The position numbers were made by a program, and so were the translations under genes. From the NCBI GenBank assembly GCA_021186555.1, contig JAJKFL010000011.1:30739611-30803610 (forward strand): a DNA stretch of 64,000 bases, given 5' to 3'. The stretch's first letter is position 1. Every line of letters begins with the position of its first letter. Below, in pieces: positions 36,701 through 51,700 of the stretch. The notes under the pieces were generated by a model. It ran no database searches, had not been told where the DNA came from, and worked only from the letters and a program-made list of their open reading frames with translations. The stretch comes from Reticulitermes speratus (taxonomy: Eukaryota; Arthropoda; Insecta; Blattodea; Rhinotermitidae).

Positions 36701-39700
36701 CTTTTATTTCTTTCAAAGCATGTTTAATAACACTTTAATCACCGTATATGTTAGGTACCTTCCAAGAAATTTCTTGAGCTGTCAGTTGCTTGATGAAGAC
36801 CATACTGTAAAGCTGTATTTTAACTAAGGTATGTAATGACAGCTTGACCTGTTGTTTTATGAGTCTTTCACACTAACAGAAAAACATACACTGAGGAGGT
36901 CTGACAGCAAACTGCTGAGGCAAATACTTGGACATAAAAGAGAAGAAGTAACAATGGATTGAAGAAAATTACAGGATTAGGAGCTTCATACTTGTACTCT
37001 TTATTTAAGTATTTTAAGTATTAGGGGTACACGGTGGCGCAGTTGGTCGAGGCACTGCACTACAAGCTGGAAGGATGCACATTCGATTCTCAATGGGGTC
37101 ATTGGAATTTTTCACTGACTTAATCCTTCCAGCCACACTATAGCCCTGGGGTTGACTCAGCCTCTAACAGAAATAAGTACCAGGTATATCTCCGGGGGGG
37201 GGGTTAACGCAGCCGGTGCTTAGGGCTGACAACCTTGCCACCTTCATGTGCCGATTGTCTAGGAATTCTGGGAGTCTCAACCTCCTGCAGTCCTAAGGGC
37301 CTGCCCAGGCCTGTAATGGGATGGCTTTACCTTATTCCAGTATTAAGGCCATTAAATAATTAACAGATAGGTAAGACATACAATGTGTAAAAGACAATCG
37401 CAAATGCAGACAAAATTTTGTTTTAAGTTTCAATTTCTGGCAGGGGCAAGGGACTTTCCTATTCTCCAAAGCATAAAGATCAGCTCTGGGGACTATGTGG
37501 CCTCCCATTCAGTGGATACCTGGGTTGTTTGGGGGTTAAAGTGGCCAGGCTCTGAAGTTGACCGCTGACCTCCATCTAGTGCCGAGGTTAAGAATGAGCA
37601 GAAATATACCTCTACCCCCCCCCCCCCCCCCCATATGCCTTCATGGCATGGACAGGGACTTTACCTGGATTGTGGGCTTCTGTCAACGTGGTAATCAACA
37701 TTCAGGTTACAAAAACAACAGAATTTTCTGACCAGCTGAATAAATAACTGCTCATGGAGGTCCCTGCACATAGAATTACTAGTAGGTTCCTAGAGCAGAT
37801 ACAGTGGAACCCTTGTTTAGTGTTCCTACATTTAACATTTTCCTAAGTTTAGTGTCAAAATTTACTGCTTCTAAAGAAACCTCAGCTGGTGATTTCACTG
37901 TATATGAGCCCAAGTTATCTACCTGTAGTGACTTGATGTTTTGATGCAAAGAAACTGGTATCCTATCACAAATTGCTCTTCTGAGGCTGCTGTGTGGATT
38001 CTGATCTATTGCCATACAGGAACAGTCTTCTGGACAAGGTGGGCCTTCACGTAGATCAGAGCTATTCCTTGTTGGATCCAAGGTTGTTCCTTTCCTTTGA
38101 CCCAATGCACAGCCAAATGCAGTTAAAACCATAAGAAAACATACAGCTTTCATCATGACCTGGCAGAAACAAACACTGCATAAAACTTGGAAGACAATTA
38201 CAGAACAAATATGAAACATGTCTTATGATTTATTTAATGATGCTGTCAGTAGCTCAGATTACACAGTGTTGAATAATGGGATGATTAATCAGTAGCTGGA
38301 AAGGATGTGGAAGTGACCATGGCCTAACTTGAGGCACTGTTATGCTATTTGTTTGGAGGGACTGGGGAAAACTATGAGAAACTTCAGTCAGAACGGCTGG
38401 TGTCCACGCCAAGATCTCAAATAGGTATCTCCTGAATACACGTAAGAAGTGTTACCACTTGATCCAACTTGGTTGATTGTTGTAAGATCAAAGTGTGGTT
38501 ATCCAAACTGGCAAAAGAGCTATTAACAGCTGACCTGTGTCAGCCAGTAAAGTGACTGGCTATGACCTTGGTGACCAAGGTTCAATTCCTGGTGGCACCG
38601 CAGGGTTTTTATCTTTGGTAGCATGTTAAGAGTGGCTGAAGGGCTCCAGTCAACTTTATCTTATGTATGTATACAGACACACAACGGCAAAGTACTGAGA
38701 CACTTTGGCACATTTTTGTGACACTTGGAAGTATCTGGAGTATTTTTCTATAAAGTTTGTTTTTATTCACATATGAAACATTTTAAAATTTGTAGTTTGT
38801 AGTCCTGATGTAATCATGAAGATCACAGGTTTAGCCAGTGGTGAAACTGTGTGTCCATTTATAATGTCACCACTCAGCAAAAAAGGATGGAGTAACTAGC
38901 AATTTTAAGTTGACTGCAGCCAAATCTTTGTGCGCGTTACAGAAGGTCTTGTGAGTTATTACCAAACACTTGCCGAGTGAAAAGAAGTCAGAGTAGTGAA
39001 TTTTGTGTATCATGCTTTAATAAATAGTACTGAAATTGCAGAGGTAACTGTTTGAATATGTGTTTTGTCTCAGTGTCATATTTCTATGAAGACAATGTGT
39101 AGTCATTAACAGTAACTAACAGTAATATGTTTACAATTTTTTTTTTCAAGTTCTATCCTGGTTACTAATTTCTAGAGGTGTTGAACTGATTTATGAAAAA
39201 TTGTTGAGCCCTGCACATTTCTCTACTTATTTCAAATTAAGTCATACCTGAAGACAAGGTTGACAGATGGATAGTTGTTGGTCTGAAAATATATGACTGC
39301 AAGTAAAATACAGTAGGAAGGATGTAGAGAGGTTCACTTCCTGTGGTGTCACATATTTCCTCTTGTGGTTTCATTTCCTCACATGTCGGTATACAGATCG
39401 CATATGGCCACCCCTCTACCTTGCGAGTGTTGGTCTTGCATAACATTATAATCCTGCTGTTTGACTGGCAGTAGTTCATTATATATGTATTACCAAAACA
39501 TGCAGTAAACATGAGCTTTGATTTATGAAAACTTCTGTAATAGTTTCTGACTTTGTAGAAAATGTCCTTTTATTATTTGGACAGCTAAACATGGTATATC
39601 CCTAATAACTGTACATTCATAGGATTTCCTCAGAATTATTATTTTTGTCTTAGAAAATTAAAGGTGTAGACAGTATACCAATAACAAAGAAGAAGTTATG

Positions 39701-42700
39701 CCATATCAGTGTAACAGATACAGTAATTAGGAAATTATGACATTGGTTTCCATATAAAATTCTCTTGTGTTTGAAGAGAAATAGAAAGCCACGGAACTGA
39801 ATGTTGTAGCTGAGTTTATTAGCACTCCTGCTTCATATATGGGAAGCCCTGGCTCAGCTACTAGCCTGGAGTCAGGTATTTTAACATATGTATTTTAATT
39901 TTCCTCAGCCCCTTCAGGCAGATGCTGGAAAGGTGTCTTAGAGCAGAGCACTCCCATCTCCTTCTCAGTTCATGATATACATCTCAAACTGTGTACAGAC
40001 GGACCCCGACTTACGTAGCTCCGACATACGTAGATCCGGACTTACGTAAAAAACTTCTTGTGCCACTACCGCCACTACTACCACTACAACCACCACCACA
40101 CCCACCCCTGCCTCTGCCTCAACTGAATACGACAGTGACTCCAGTATCGATTATTAATTATTATTATGTTTTATTGTTATTAAAATTATTAATTATTATT
40201 ATTATATCAATTATTATTATTATTGTGTATAAGGTATATAATAAAACATGGCTCCGAGTTATGTAAAAATCGACTTACGCGCAGGGTTGCGGAACGATCC
40301 ACTTACGTAAGTCGGGGACTTTCTGTAACCTAAGCACCTAAGAAAGCACTGTTAACTAAGACACACATAAAAGCTGCAACCATGATGACAAAAATATAGC
40401 TGAAAGCAAATAACTAATGTCACTAATCATCTGCATTATGTATAGCAATGAAACATGCGTATAGGGAGTTTCAGGGTTGTGTGTGCAATACCTCTTCTCC
40501 TCAGTGCACACTTCAATTTATACATTTTTTAGTCTTTCTGCTCTGTCTGCTTTACACAGCAGTGGTTATAACACCATTTTATTATTTGTGGTTTACATTT
40601 ATGACATTCATTTACTTTGAGGGACAAGAAAACAACATGAAATCCTAATTAGGTTAAGTGGTCTCAGGATATGATCCACACACTTTGTATGTAATGACAG
40701 ATCTTGGTTTGTGTGTGTTCTGTAACACACAAAAAGAAGCTGTGTTTATGTACCCACCCTCATATATGGTATTTATTTCTCTTTTCTTTTCACTGTCAGC
40801 CAGTGACTTCACAAAAGGGACCTGGATTAACTCCTGTTGGTTCAAATGAAATACATTTTCACAGGAATCTATTACCATTTATGCATTTAGGTTAACAGAG
40901 TTGAACATCATTGTATATGTCTATTTTTTTGTTCTAATTTCATCGACAGCACATTGACATATATTGTGTCATGGGAAAAATAAGATATTAATTGGAATTT
41001 GCCTGATAATACCCCAACATTTAATTTGATTTATATTACTTACTAATGTGACTAAAGCTTCCTAGTTGACACTTCCACTGATTTCCCTCCCACCAAATTT
41101 TTCCTTTGCTTGTACTCTTAATTTCTCATACTTGTGTTGGCTTGTTGAAATATAGAATGTTTTCTGATTGGCTGTACATAAATTTGAACTTGAACATTTC
41201 ACTATTAGATATAAATAATGACAATTTAAATACATAAATAAATCAACCAATAAATACATAGATAAATAAATAATATTGTCAGTTGGGGATAGTGAAAAAT
41301 ATAATTATTAATTACTTAAAGTAAATAAATAAAAGCAGTCTTAAAATTACTGACATGGAGGATGAGGGAAATTCAAATCGCAGAAATGTGGCAACCACTG
41401 TTTTGACGACGACGACGACGTAAAATTACAAAATGTTAATCATGGGAAATAACCTTACATGTACCATACATTGTAACCACAGAACAGCTGCAAAAATATA
41501 TACCCTGAAACATTGTTTGTTTCAGGGTATATAATTGTAAATACCCTGTAAAAGGTGATCAGTTCAGTTCATTTCAGTTTATTAACATGCCAATTAAAAA
41601 CCTAGCACGAACGCATAGACACAAACACAGGTATGGCACAATTACACGAACAAAACAAAAACAGAAAAAGTTAAGGGTACTGACTCAGCACCTTGCTACT
41701 ACTACAACTATTACAACAACAACAACTACTACTACTACTACTAATAGTAATAATACCATATATGTGAAAAAGTGAAACAAATGTTTTGTCATTGTCAGAT
41801 GTGATCTATTGTTATATTTAGATTTATTGTATTAAATATATCACTTTAAGACATATGTTCTTCTTTCAGCTGGATTTGGTAGCACAGCTTTCTCTTTTGG
41901 TACTGCTGCATCAACAGCACCTAGTTTCAGTTTAGGTAGTGGTACAACTACTACAAGTTCAGGATTCGGCTTTGGCGGTCTCAGTTCTTCCATTGCTCCT
42001 AGCGGAACAACAGGTGGTTTTGGTGGATTTGGAACTGGATTTGGTTCTAATCAAGCAGCAACTAGCAACACATCTCTAGCCACTTCCAACCCATTTGGAG
42101 GGTTTGGAGGGTTTGGCAGCACTGGCACTCCTGCTACCACAGCTCAGAATTCATTTCAGTTAACGCCAGCTGCAAGGCCTTTATTTGGACAACCTCAAAC
42201 AACCACTCCAAGTTTGGGTGAGGATTATGTTGTTAGTGAAATGATGTTAAATTGGGTGGAAGACGTCCACATTGTAAGAAGGCTATTAAAGTACATAGAA
42301 CATTACAGGTTCAATGTGGTATAGCTATGTGATGAAATTTTACTGAAAATAATTTATATCTTTTCTGAAACTGAAATACATTTTTATTCGATCACACATA
42401 TTTTAACCAACAGACTGCACACTTTTTATTATACCGTATAACTTCTTTCTACAATAAAATTAATCCAACATGTTTCAGTTCTCCAAAGGAACCATCATCA
42501 GGGATTTATTCATCTGACATGGTAATGTTATGTATACTGACACATGCTTGTACAGCTTGTCTGTTAAAGAATTTTCTGACATAGTACATGAATTACATTT
42601 CAGGTATGGGATTAAATTTTGGGAAAACGATGCATAAGGGAGGCAGAAAGTAATTTCATGTGGAGAAATTTTATTTCGTATTCATTTTATGATTTCTCTG

Positions 42701-45700
42701 AACCTACAGGCTGAATTGAAGCAAAACTGAAGGGAACTTAAAAGATTAATGTATCAGTTTTACATTGCACAGATTTTGCATTATAGAAGAATCTGGATTT
42801 GAACTCAGGGCATGTGGAAGAGATTTTAAAACAAAATGTATTCGTTCATTTGTTTGTTCATTCCTTCCTTCTTTCCTGCCATCCTTCCTTCATTCATTCA
42901 TTCAGGAATTTGGTTCTGCTTTCCTGCAGTATATAATAAATTAAAATTTCACTCTGTCATAGAATATTGTAGAACGTGATTTTAATATAGAAACATCATT
43001 AAACACAGTTGTTTAAATGAGGCCAATATTTTCAGTTATCTTACATGAAACAAAGTAGTTAATTTGTTGCTTTATATCTGCCTTATAGGATTTGGGGGGT
43101 TTGGAGGTTTTGGTGCAAAGCAGCAGTCATCTACCATGGTAGGATCTTTTGGAGGATTTGGTACTGGAATTGGTGGTTCAGCATTTGGACAAGGCAAGAC
43201 TATTTTCCTTCCTCTAGTTTTATGTATAAAACAAAATATGCTTCTTAAATACAGATAAACCTACAATAAACTTAGATCGTGTGTGTGTGTGTCAGACCTT
43301 ATTAGCCTACTGCCCTGCCTAAAAAAGGGAAAAGTGGGATTTAAGATATTCATGACATCTGTATGTGGCATCCAATATCAAATTTTGAACCAGCTGACTG
43401 ATTTTTATGAAGATTAGATAAATATTATGTTCCTGAAGGACACATAATTTTTCATTTCCTACAGCTAGTTAAAATAATATGATTCAAAACGGTCTGTATC
43501 CTCAGAATAGCTTTCGTAGATTACAATGAATGGAAACCAAAATCTTTGCCCACTAATCGATTCCAGGGACATTATTAGTATTCTTATTATGCATGCCTCA
43601 TTGTGAGTACCATTGTCAGGTTTCATGTGTAATGTATGCATTTAAGACTAATTATTAAATTCAGAATTCACAAGTTTTGCTGTGATATGTAAGTATGATA
43701 TTTCAACATTTTAAAATGTAAAATACCATATTGTGTTATATTTTCATATTAAGTCCATGATATTGTGGTTTTTCATAAAGAACTGTGACCACAACAGAAA
43801 CCAAATATCCATAAATGTAAAGTATATTGTTTGTTCCTCTCTTTAGTAAAGTGGTGAGTTGAATCACTGGGTAGCTTTGCAGTACCACAATACAGTATCC
43901 ACTTGCAGACATGGCTCTTTAATGGACCTTCTCTTCACTGATTGTTACCTGGCAGGATTAACCCAGCCACAGCAGCAGGTTCCAGCTAATCCTATGGAGG
44001 CTTTGTATAATGCTGTGTTCAACTGTAATGTATATGGGGACGAGAGAGACTCTACACTGGCAAGGTGGAACTTACTTCAAGCTCTCTGGGGGACAGGCAA
44101 AGGTAAGTAATCAGTTTTCACAACAGACATACTCAGTTGCAATATGATGGTTTAAATGAAAATACTGTACATTCACTGTTGGTCAGTTAAATGTGCTACC
44201 TTCGTTCTGCAGAAATACTGCGTGTTATACCGACATCATTTTGGTGTAGATTTAACAATTGTGTATACTGGACATACAGTATTTACGCTTTAAACCACCA
44301 ATATACTGGTATATCACGGGGGAGGGGGCGGGAGGTAGAGGGGAGCTGACCATTTTTGATTCTCAACCTCTTTTGCTGTTGCTAATGACACAAGGTTTAT
44401 TCTTACTGATGGCCACTGGTAAGTTTCTTCTATGTATACTGGATAATGGAAGTGAATTTTTAGTCTTGTTATGTCAAAAATCCAGAAGCAAACCAGACTA
44501 CAAATATACAACACATTAGCAATAACCATCCTACTGTATGGCCCTGAAACTTGGACACAAAAAGAACAACACAAATCCAGAATCACAGCAGAAGAGATGA
44601 ATTTTTTTAGAAAACCCACAAAATACACACTGTTTGACCACAAAAGAAATCACAATATTTGTAAAGAACTTAAAACACAACCAGTTATGGAAGAAATCAA
44701 CAACTACAACAGTAAATGGATACATTGTGCTCAACGAATGGACAGGCTCATGCAGACTGTTAGGAAATATGCACTGATAGGAAAAAGGAATGCAGGACAC
44801 CCATTAAAGAGACTTCTGAGAACATGATATGATGATGACAGGTCAGCATTTGATCCTAAAAAAGAATGAACACAGATATGGGATTCTAATCCTCAGGCTT
44901 TTGTGGCTGGTTTTCAATGCGCTGTTTCATTGTTCAGGGTCAGGCCACTTGGATGAAGACGGCAACTGTCGTGTTTACCGAAATATCCGGAAATCTTCAT
45001 TCCTCTACATGGCCTAACCCCAGAAAGCCTATCCAGGGTTTAAATTTGGCTGTCCGTTCCCCCACTCTACCTTCACTACGTACCTCCCATCTGTCAACAG
45101 CTCAGGCTTTCTGTATTACCATAACAGAACTCGGATTGGAATGCGCAGAATGGGCAGATCGTAGGGGAAAATCCGTGATCATTCTCTTGTTGACTCAGGT
45201 TTTAATTGAATTAACTGCTTATTATACTCTTTCCAGCATACTACTCACAGACAGCACCTCCACTTGAGTTGACACAGCAGAATCCATTGTGTAGATTTAA
45301 AGCTATTGGATACAGCTGCATGCCTTCATCAGAAAATGCTGAAGGGCTAGTGGTACTCACCTTCAACAAGAAAGAAGATGAGATCAGGTATGAATTTCCC
45401 TATATTCAAACCTTCCACAGTGTTTGTGCCTTGTGTTGTAGTGTGTTTGGTTTATGTTTTGGAGGTCTTAGATCTACCCCCACCCAGAGCTAGCTCATAT
45501 GGCACATTTTATAGCTTTCCTTACTTCTCTGACAGTTCCTACAAACACTTATAGATTGATTCCAGTTCAGAATTAATATTTATTATATATATTATGAAGA
45601 AAAAAGTTAAAATAAACAATTATATCAAATTGATTCATAATATAAATACTAGATCCAGCATTAATCTACACCCACCAACCTCAAATTTGACAAAATTCCA

Positions 45701-48700
45701 AAAAAGGGGCATATTGTTCTGGAATAAAAATTTTTAATCATCTTCCAACTAATATTAAATGCCTAACTAATGAGGTAAATTTATTTAGGCCAGCCTTAAA
45801 AAGGTTTCTTGACACTAATTCATTTTACAGCTTAGAGGAATATTTTAATCACAATTAAAATACTTTTATATTGCGTTAGGGTTCATAATATTGAAGACTG
45901 TTTTTATAAGACTGACTTTTAATAACAGACATTGTGTTTAGAATTATATAAATTTGGCCATTGATTCATACAGGTGGTGATAATTTCATGACATTTATTA
46001 TGTTCTTGGACACTGGAATTGTATTCCATATTCTATTTGTGTTGCTGTATGTTGTGCTGTGTGTGTTTCTGTTGTATTGTAAAGTAGGATGATTTCCACA
46101 TCCACGTGAGTTTGTACTTCCAATAGGATTTATGGAAAATTAATAAAATGAAATGAAATGTTATTTTGTATTATTCACTACAGTAAATGAAATAAGAAAG
46201 GCAGGTATGAATGTTAAATTCCATGTAAGTTGAAATCACATAAGTGGAGGGGTATCTGTATCTAAGGCAGTACATTTCTACAGAGTATGAATTGTCTAGT
46301 ATACATGGAAGTATACAGTATAAATATGAGAATCTATTCCTTCAGCCTCTAAAATAATATAATAGTACCAGTTTTGCATACGATGTAAATATATGTGTAC
46401 AAGATATGCAAACAAGTTATAAAATATCAGAATTTACCAATATTGCACTTCAGCATTAACATTGCAAGTAATTGATGTATTTTTATAACACTGCTGGTAG
46501 TTGGCAACTTAGAATTCTCTTTGTTCAGCATTGTATACACTGATTTGTGTCATTCATAACAGCAGTTTATTTCACACAAAATAAAATAAAATGGTAGCAG
46601 CAAAATTTACCATTGTCAGGACATCTATAATTTTCTAATGTAATCATTCTGCTCCTCATATCCTAACATATAATAGAGAATAAGCAGAGTGCAAAATTTA
46701 TTCAGCACTGTTGCCAATATGTATGGTAGCCAAGGTTGTTAGAAATGATGTGCAAATACTGTGACAGATTTTTGGATGTGATTCTGATTCATGTTCCTAA
46801 TAGTTCTTTTAAATCACATGACTGAACTTTAATTCTTAATTTGAAGGTTATTATTTCTCTAAAAGTTTCAGTTGCTGCTGTATGTTGTGATATCTGCAAG
46901 GAAAGCAACCATATTCTGCATGAAGAACAGATACTTATGCTTGTCTATCTTTATTTTATGTGCAGGAATCAGCAGGCACAGCTGATAACCAGCCTGAATA
47001 TGGTACTGGGCAACAAACTGAACCTAAATCTCACTATTGAAGGCATAAAACCTATCTCTGAAATGAAGACACAGGTGGTTATATATGTCCAAGAAAAAAG
47101 TGTTACAGGTAATGTATAGAACTGGGGTACATATATAGTAGTTCTAAGTGAAGAATAAATAAAATTAACTCACTCTCCAGTAGCAGAATCCTATGTTCAG
47201 CATCCAATCCTCAGGTCCTTCTAACCACCTATTGTCACAACCTACTTTCCTTAGATTCATTTTAATATTATCCTTCGTCATTCAAATGACTGCTTTCTTA
47301 AGAGGGTTCCATGTGAAAAATCTTAGTGTGTCGTGTATCCACTTCTGATGTACATCTGGTGCCACTGTAACATATGCATTTCTTTATCCTAAAAATACTA
47401 TGTAACCCATACAGAAATTGTGAAATTCTTTGTTGTAGCTTCATCTTTCAGTGTTTTGGAAAGTAAACATGTGATAACAGTTCCCAGATTTATTTTGATC
47501 ATAATTTCATCATGATCATCTGTGTTGTCATTATTGTTCCCAGGGACTTATATTATGAAATATTTTCAAATGACTGCCTTTAGTTATAGCATAACTTTCT
47601 GGTGAATGTTGTTTATCTGACATGTGTGTTTATTTAATTTTAGGTATTAGAGTACGTCTGCCTATTTCTTTGCTTGCCTGTAACAGAATTTCTACCAAAC
47701 ATATTTATGCCATCACCACAGATAAACATCCAATTTAGGCCATTCAGTTTCAGCTGTGCCTGATGATAATGTGTAGCATTATGTCTTTAGGATCCATGAG
47801 GCGCATACCTGGTACAGAACTGTCAGCATACCTCCTGATGCAGAAGCAACAGCTGTCAAACCTTGGTGCTGATAATGTGTTTGCACAAGTAGCACCAGAT
47901 AAAGACCAGATCAAGGAGTACCTAGAAAGTCCTCCGGCTGGTAGGTGTTCATGAAATCTGAAGCCATTTAGTAATAATCTCTAGGAAATATACATTAGGT
48001 CTATCCAAGTGGTGGTACGCAGGCCAAATCTGGCTCCCTGAGACCCTTCCCACCAGCCCAAGAATGGACAAAAATACCAAAGTGTAATTAACTTCTGTTC
48101 TCATATACAAGGTATAGTATTTGTGTATGCATATGTGATCACCTGATTTTATGCTTTAAGTATCACATGGGGCAATAAAGGTCTGAAACCATAGCCACTG
48201 GCCTGCCCAATCTGAGAACAGATTGGCCATCTTGACACACTAATTGAACAATCCTGTGATACAAAAACCACATACCTGTTAGAAGAACCCAAAAGTTCAG
48301 CAGTGCTGGTACCAAGCCTGCTGTTGGATGTGATCACGTGATTCTCCCTAACCAAGTATATGAACAATGTGGAACCGCATTCAGATTGCAGCACAAGTCA
48401 GTCAACTGCCCAACATATGAGGAGGCTCGCTTTTGTCGCTCTGGCTAGAACTCTTCCAGAGATTCTGTGGACAGCTGTCAAAGTACATAACATGTTTTAG
48501 CCTTTTTATTTATGACATGTTAAGGGAATATCTGTATTATTTTCACTTTAATTGCAATCAAAATTATACTTCAATATAAGTTTCACTCAGAGAATGCATA
48601 TTTTCAAACAGTGTATGAAATTGCCTTTGTTTTAATGCTTAGATTGATCCCTGTGCAGCCTGCCCGACCTTTTAACCACATAATTGTCACACAAAATTTT

Positions 48701-51700
48701 GGATATGTCTTTCATGTTAATACATATTGTATTCTTACGCCTTTGGTGCTGTGTAAGGTGGGCTTAAGTCATCACTACTCAGGACATAAGAGGTGTAAAC
48801 ACGTTTATAATGAGGTGTTATTTCTGGCTTTAAGCCTTAAAGGGACTTGAATTCAGCCTTTGTTACCCTTCAGAAGTGATAAAATTTGACTTAAATGCTT
48901 AAGATACAAGCCATTTCTTACAGATTTTCCTCCTTCCTTCTAGAAATTCTTCAGTGCCTGACAGGGAAATAGTTCATAGACGCTTCTGTCATTTTGTTCT
49001 CTGTGTCAACCTTGTGTTGCTCCTTGTAATATATGAACATGTAGAGTAGATACAAATAGCCTTAATGGCTGCATGTAGTTGTTGTCTTCATCATCATTAT
49101 CGTTTCCGCCACCACCCCCGCCGTTGATTTTGCTGCTGCTGCTCTGCTCCTCCCAATCCTCCTCCTCCCTCTTCCTCTTGTTGCAGTTGTACGTAACACT
49201 AAGCCATTTCCAGTCACCAGCATGTATGCTGAGTTGGCATGCATTGGTGTATGTTTCCTTTTGCAGGCATTGACCCTCGACTGTGGAAGCAGGCACAGTT
49301 GGACAACCCGGATCCTGAAAAGTATATTCCGGTACCAGTGATTGGATTTGGTGAAGTGCGTTGGAGAATGAAATGCCAAGAGCAAGAGACTAAATTACAC
49401 CAGGCATTCTTGGACCGTGTAGCTGAGGACATTGCAGAGTTGCAGAGGCGTCACACAGTTACTGTTGCCAAGATTGCAGAATATCGCCGTAAATTTCTGG
49501 AGTTAGAACACCGCGTTCTCCAGGTTTGTCGTACATATTTTATCTTATTTCTGTATGTCGGACTTTATCTAACAATAAATAAATGAGTAATAGTGATTGT
49601 AGTAATATAGTATTTTGGTATAGACACTGTACATTTTGATGAGTCCATGTGTTTACAAAAGAGATACTGCACACAGTTCAGTGAAATGCATATAAACTGT
49701 TCTTTCTGCATGTTTATATCTTATCAGGATACAAGGATTGTGATTTTGTGAATTTTCAGAAAGTAGAAATTGTCCCCTTCATTTCAGATACTAATTTTGT
49801 GCTATCAGTATATCTCTTCAGGGTATTTGAATTTTAAATGAGATTTTGCTTCATTTTACTGTGTCTGAAAGTGCAGAACCATGTGAATTTTACTGCGTTC
49901 TACTATGTTACGAGAAGAAAAGGTTTAAGACTGAAGAACATGCGAGGAAATTTAGGATCTTTGGAAATTCACAGACACATGGAAAGGCTCAATTGCTAGC
50001 TGACTTACAAGAAAGTGGATTTGTTAGAGGAGGAAGAAGAGGATTAATTCAACTGCCATATTGCATTTAACTCACATTTTAAATGTTCTTGGCATGAATA
50101 ATGGAGTAGTTTTCCCCCAGCCCTCCTGAATCTGTCTCAGACTTCATGGATGTGCAGACAACTCCAAATGGGTTTATTTACTTGCAGACTTCCTGCCCAG
50201 CCCATTCATTTTTGCTGTTTTGTTATTGGTGTCGTCATTTGTTGTCATCAGCTAAAAGAAGAAACAATTGAAGAAAGAATGTCATTGCTTGTATAAGATG
50301 CAAGCAAGGAAACATGAGATTCCATATTCTGACTTGAGTTTCTGTAAGATACATTTTAAGATGCTCGCAGCCGTAAAGTCAATGGCGTCTGTTACAGCTC
50401 ATTTACCTCGCATAATGTTGGTCACCATTGGCATTATTTTGCTGTAACAGGTCCTCGTAAAGCAGGAAGTGTCACGGAAGGTGGGTCTCGCTCTGCAACC
50501 TGAGGAAGAAGCTCTCAGAAGTCAATTAGAGGCACTTCAAAACCAGCTTAATGCTCCTGCACAGTTCAAGGTAGAATATACAATGAAACATATGTCAAAT
50601 GTGCTTGAGATATGAGGTTTTCACTGTGGTGAATATTTTGGTTATGGTCTTTGGGATGTTATGCCATGTACTTTGGTAATCCTGGATCCTCTGAAATGTT
50701 GGTCTCTATGTACCAAACTACACATCACATTCCAGAAGACTGTAATCTTTGTGTGTTCTTCCTATAATTTTTTATGTAGTGATGTAATATGGTGCTTGTG
50801 TGTAGGGCCAAGTAAGTGAATTGCTCTCACAGATGCGAATGCAAAGACAAGAGGCGGCACATAGAGAGGTTGAGCGGTACACAATGGATCCAGCAATACA
50901 GGATGATATTAAACAGGTAGGGCACTATCAGCATTCAACAGGAAGTTGCCAGTAGTATGAAGACAAACCCAGAGATAAAACCAAGCCATTATGAATTTTC
51001 ATGTTAAGCCTAATATCTATTTTATAAGGACAGATAGGTTTTTGGCAATGAGAAGTTAAAAATGCACCCATTAGTTTCAGTTTCCCAAGAAATTTGATCA
51101 TTTGGATCCTTTTGTGAACCACTACAGTTGATATCTCTACAATTTTTTAGTTTTAAGATTCACTTTAATATTATCCTTCCATTCATGTGTCTTTCCAAGA
51201 GGGTTTCCTACTTAAGTTTCATATATATTTTTTATTTCTGATGAGTGCCAGTCTTCTACTGATCTCATCCTCCTTTGCTTCATCTCCCTGAAGAAATTAA
51301 AATAATCACATTTGTTCATATGAAGGGTTAAAAATTGTATTCTGGTAGGTTTTGATTGTTAAACATTCTAAAATCAGAATGTATCTGTGGTCTTACAGAA
51401 AAGAGGTAAGTCAGTTCACACCACTTTTTTGGAGGAGAAGGAATACAGACAACACCGCACGGTAAGAGACACACCAACACACACCACATGGACTAAATGC
51501 TCTTGGATTATACTTGAAATAGTCAGATGTTTGTATGCATACATGGCATATAATTATACAAAAACTTGAGACGCTTTTCATCATCATCATCTTACGTCAA
51601 TTTTGAAGTCAACAAACTTTATAAATCTAATACTTTAATATTTTAACATTTTATTAATGTAATACCAAGATTGTTGTGTTGGTGGTTGCAAACCTTTGTA

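Noticed and set aside
38510-38665. Functional tRNA gene
   Set aside because: A B box is present but no cloverleaf with paired acceptor stem could be drawn; it fits a SINE head.
43859-43955. Upstream extension of Nup54 exon 4 (frame starting MNHWVALQYH)
   Set aside because: The acceptor at 43954-43955 keeps phase with exon 3, and the extension has no match to Nup54.
49006-49385. Frames around Nup54 exon 8 on the minus strand
   Set aside because: They are antisense shadows of the exon and of a pyrimidine-rich microsatellite.
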